From: Solirubrobacteraceae bacterium | GTDB taxonomy: Bacteria; Actinomycetota; Thermoleophilia; Solirubrobacterales; Solirubrobacteraceae | Length of the DNA stretch: 15,769 nt | Assembly: GCA_016462625.1 (NCBI GenBank) | Contig: JAEMSV010000084.1 | Span: 1 to 15,769 of the forward strand | Direction of reading: 5' to 3' | Shown here: positions 13,578 to 15,769 of the stretch, piece after piece | Layout of the letters: each line of letters opens with the position of its first letter | Position numbering within the stretch: position 1 is the stretch's first letter | Translations under genes and position numbers: made by a program | The notes under the pieces: generated by a model | Seen by the model: the letters and a program-made list of their open reading frames with translations, nothing else | The model's database searches: none | Told to the model about the DNA's origin: nothing

Positions 13578-15704
13578 GTGCGTGTCGGCTATCTAACGGG
13601 GTTCGTGGCCGCAGTCATTTCGGCTGCTGCAATGACGTTCGGCGCCGCCTCCGCGGGCGCCGTGAGCGGTTGGCAGCCGTGCGTCTATGCCGAGATCGCG
13701 TACGACTGCGCGACATTCGAGATGCCGCTCGATCGCACCGGCGCGGTCCCCGGCACCACGACCGTACGGGCCACCCGACTGGACGCCAGCGAAGGCCCGC
13801 GCATGGGCACGATCTTCGTGATCGCAGGCGGACCGGGGCAGACCGCGCAGGTCATGCTCGGACTGATGGCAGACGCCTTCGGCGGCGCCAATCGGTACGA
13901 CGTGGTCGCCGTCGATCAGCGCGGCTCAGGCTCGTCGGAGCCGCTGAACTGCCCGCGCATCGAATCCGCCAATTTCGACTGGGTTCCCGGCGACCCGGCC
14001 GACGATCGACCGTTCACCGACTGCTCGATCTCGCTGGGCGCGGCACGCGCGAGCTACAACACCGCCGAGGCAGTCGCCGATCTCGAAGCCGTCCGCGTCA
14101 GTCTCGGCGTCGAGAAGGCCTCGTTCTTCGGCGTCTCATACGGCACCAAGGTCGCGCTTGCATATGCCCAAGCGCACCCGGACCACACAAAGGCGCTGCT
14201 GATCGACTCGGTCCTGCCCACGGACATGCCGGGGCAGTTCGACATCGATTCGATCGCCGCCTCGCGCGGCGCGCTGCGCCGGATCTGCAGCGGGAATCGC
14301 TGTCACGGAATCGGCAACTCGCCGGTCACGAACATGGCGAGCCTCGCAACCCGGCTCGAGCGCCGTCCGCTGGAGACCTTCCTGGTCGCTCCCACCGGTC
14401 GCGTGAGCGAGGAGAAGATCGACGCGCTGGCGCTCAACGACATCCTCTTCGCGGCGGACATGAACCCGTTCATCTACAACCAGATCCCGGGCATGTTGAC
14501 CGAGAGTCTGCGCGGCAACACCGCGCAACTGGAGCGGCTCTACGCGATCGTCAACGGCGCCGTGGGCGCGAGCGACTCCTACGCCGGCGCAAGGCGTCTT
14601 GCCGCGATCGCGCCGAAGCGGACCAAGGTTCCGGCCACGCGCAAGGTCGGCGACCGCGTGATCGGCCGCGACGCAGAGTCGCTGGCGATGTTCAGCAGCA
14701 CGATGTTCTTTGCGACCACGTGCGCCGACTTCTTGCCGCCGTGGCCGCGCAGCACTGACGTGAGCAACCGTCAGGCGAAGATCGTGGCCGCCGCGAACGC
14801 GATCCCGAGTTCGCAGTTCTACCCGTTCTCGCGCACGACCGGTCGCGACAACTCGACCTCGTCGTACTGCCGTGGCTGGCAGCAGGACCCGACACCCCCG
14901 GCGATCGTTCAGGGGCCGCTGCCGAACGTCCCGACGCTCGCGCTCGACGGCAATCTCGACCTCCGCACCCCGGTTTCCTGGGCCGAGCGAGCGGTCTCAG
15001 GAAACCCCAGCGCTGAACTCGTGAAAATCCCGAACACCGGTCACTCGGTCATCGGCACGGACATCAGCGGTTGCGCGCTCTCGCTGGCCAAGCGGTTCCT
15101 GATCTTCGGTGCGACTGACGGCAAGTGCAGCGAGACCGCGCCGGCGATCCCGATCGCCCCGCGCCCAGTCGCAAGCCTGCAGCGCGTCCGCACGCCTGCC
15201 GGGACCTGTCGCGGGATCCGCGGCAGGAGCTGCACGAACGCCAAGCGCGCGCTCGCCGCGGGTTATCTCGCGATGCGCGACACGCTCGATCAGCTCCTGA
15301 TCGGCGGAATGGACACGGGCAACGGCCTGCTCGGCGGAGTCTGGGGCGTCGAATACGACCTCGGCGACGACCTCTCGCTGATCCCGATCGACCTGAACAT
15401 GGAGGGCGTGAGCAACGTCCCTGGCGTCTACACCTCCGGCAAACTCAATCTCGAGCAGGCACCGGCGGTGAACGACACCCTGCGCATGGGCGGTTGGCGT
15501 GTCCTCGTGAGCGGACGCGTGGCCTACGACCGTGCAGGCGACTCGCTGACACTCGCCGGCAGGCGCGGACGCGCGCGCGTCACCGTGCGCCTGCGCCCCA
15601 GCGGCAGTCGTGCGGCAGTCGCGCACGTCACCGCAAAGCAGCTGAAGCTGCGTCGCAATTACGCGCTGGCGGCGAATCCGCCGGCTGGCACGCTCGGCCG
15701 CTAG
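13578..15704 (+). CDS. Secreted S33-type alpha/beta-hydrolase (tripeptidyl aminopeptidase-like) with C-terminal extension
   Basis: Probably exported; would cleave short peptides or similar substrates outside the membrane. From GTG 13578 (708 aa) a signal peptide is clear: Arg2, a hydrophobic core at residues 5-24, and a likely cut after AGA28. The hydrolase core has GGPG (84-87, oxyanion), DQRGSG (113 onward), nucleophile elbow GVSYG with Ser187, acid Asp461 in DLRTP, and His489 in NTGHS, the usual S33/TAP-like triad order. The C-terminal part, from about residue 515, is an extra stretch of some 190 aa with Cys-containing segments and apparent beta-strands, not recognised. The frame is open upstream to 13545, but that part lacks signal-peptide character. 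Confidence 0.88.
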   Translation: MRVGYLTGFVAAVISAAAMTFGAASAGAVSGWQPCVYAEIAYDCATFEMPLDRTGAVPGTTTVRATRLDASEGPRMGTIFVIAGGPGQTAQVMLGLMADAFGGANRYDVVAVDQRGSGSSEPLNCPRIESANFDWVPGDPADDRPFTDCSISLGAARASYNTAEAVADLEAVRVSLGVEKASFFGVSYGTKVALAYAQAHPDHTKALLIDSVLPTDMPGQFDIDSIAASRGALRRICSGNRCHGIGNSPVTNMASLATRLERRPLETFLVAPTGRVSEEKIDALALNDILFAADMNPFIYNQIPGMLTESLRGNTAQLERLYAIVNGAVGASDSYAGARRLAAIAPKRTKVPATRKVGDRVIGRDAESLAMFSSTMFFATTCADFLPPWPRSTDVSNRQAKIVAAANAIPSSQFYPFSRTTGRDNSTSSYCRGWQQDPTPPAIVQGPLPNVPTLALDGNLDLRTPVSWAERAVSGNPSAELVKIPNTGHSVIGTDISGCALSLAKRFLIFGATDGKCSETAPAIPIAPRPVASLQRVRTPAGTCRGIRGRSCTNAKRALAAGYLAMRDTLDQLLIGGMDTGNGLLGGVWGVEYDLGDDLSLIPIDLNMEGVSNVPGVYTSGKLNLEQAPAVNDTLRMGGWRVLVSGRVAYDRAGDSLTLAGRRGRARVTVRLRPSGSRAAVAHVTAKQLKLRRNYALAANPPAGTLGR

Positions 15705-15714
15705 AGAGCTTCGT

Positions 15715-15769
15715 CTACCAGAAGAGCGTCGACTCGAGCGAGCCGTCGGCTTCGAGTTCTTCGATCGTC
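15715..15769 (-). CDS. 3' end of a minus-strand gene (partial)
   Basis: Reading the minus strand from the right edge, a frame ends TIEELEADGSLESTLFW followed by TAG (15717-15715). Codons have the G/C-rich third position of the other genes, and the frame converges on the S33 peptidase gene with a 10-bp gap. Seventeen residues are too few to name a product. A chance frame is possible. Confidence 0.5.
   Translation of the reverse strand, partial: TIEELEADGSLESTLFW

Noticed and set aside
12971..14758. Very long plus-strand open frame (595 codons) overlapping the DUF1802 and S33 peptidase genes
   Set aside because: Its translation is Arg/Ser-rich low-complexity sequence typical of a shifted frame in GC-rich coding DNA. 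The DUF1802 and S33 frames carry clear family motifs over the same bases.

Overview
The window is GC-rich, gene-dense bacterial chromosome. Codons have strongly G/C-biased third positions, and several genes look leaderless. The gene families (actinobacterial-type PyrF, HU, TldD/PmbA, HyuA/HyuB, DUF1802, S33 peptidase) suggest a high-GC actinobacterium, perhaps Thermoleophilia/Solirubrobacterales. That placement is inference; no rRNA or other phylogenetic marker is present. No tRNA, rRNA, CRISPR array, insertion sequence or phage gene was recognised.

Layout. Bases 1-4225 are all on the minus strand. They hold the pair tldD-pmbA (2831-4225, 1479-2834) and then a compact unit: a short leader ORF (1314-1358), the HU gene (1039-1317) and pyrF (47-1042). 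A tiny membrane-protein gene (4242-4403, plus) diverges from tldD and converges on rph-rdgB (4400-5714, minus). An isolated Flp-type pilin gene (5770-5991, minus) follows. From 6151 to 15704 everything reads on the plus strand: a GT4 glycosyltransferase, nadB (L-aspartate oxidase), an unusually AT-rich and dyad-rich 250-bp spacer, a 158-aa protein with a Cys3-His motif, a strong hairpin terminator, hyuA-hyuB (hydantoinase/oxoprolinase type), a DUF1802 protein and a large secreted S33-type peptidase. The 3' end of a minus-strand gene enters at the right edge (15715-15769).

How the genes work together. The content is mostly housekeeping: pyrimidine synthesis (pyrF), NAD synthesis (nadB), RNA 3'-end processing (rph), nucleotide-pool sanitation (rdgB), nucleoid structure (HU), and peptide and amide turnover (tldD/pmbA, hyuA/hyuB, S33 peptidase). 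I do not see a defence, secretion or biosynthetic cluster.

The most interesting signals are in gene starts. pyrF has no ATG, GTG or TTG that would include its conserved N-terminus; a CTG overlapping the HU stop is the best candidate. HU is preceded by a 14-codon leader ORF whose stop overlaps the HU start in the same NTGA arrangement. Five genes or operons (tldD, rph, hyuA, DUF1802, S33 peptidase) carry a TANNNT box 6-8 nt before the start codon and no Shine-Dalgarno sequence, which suggests leaderless mRNAs.
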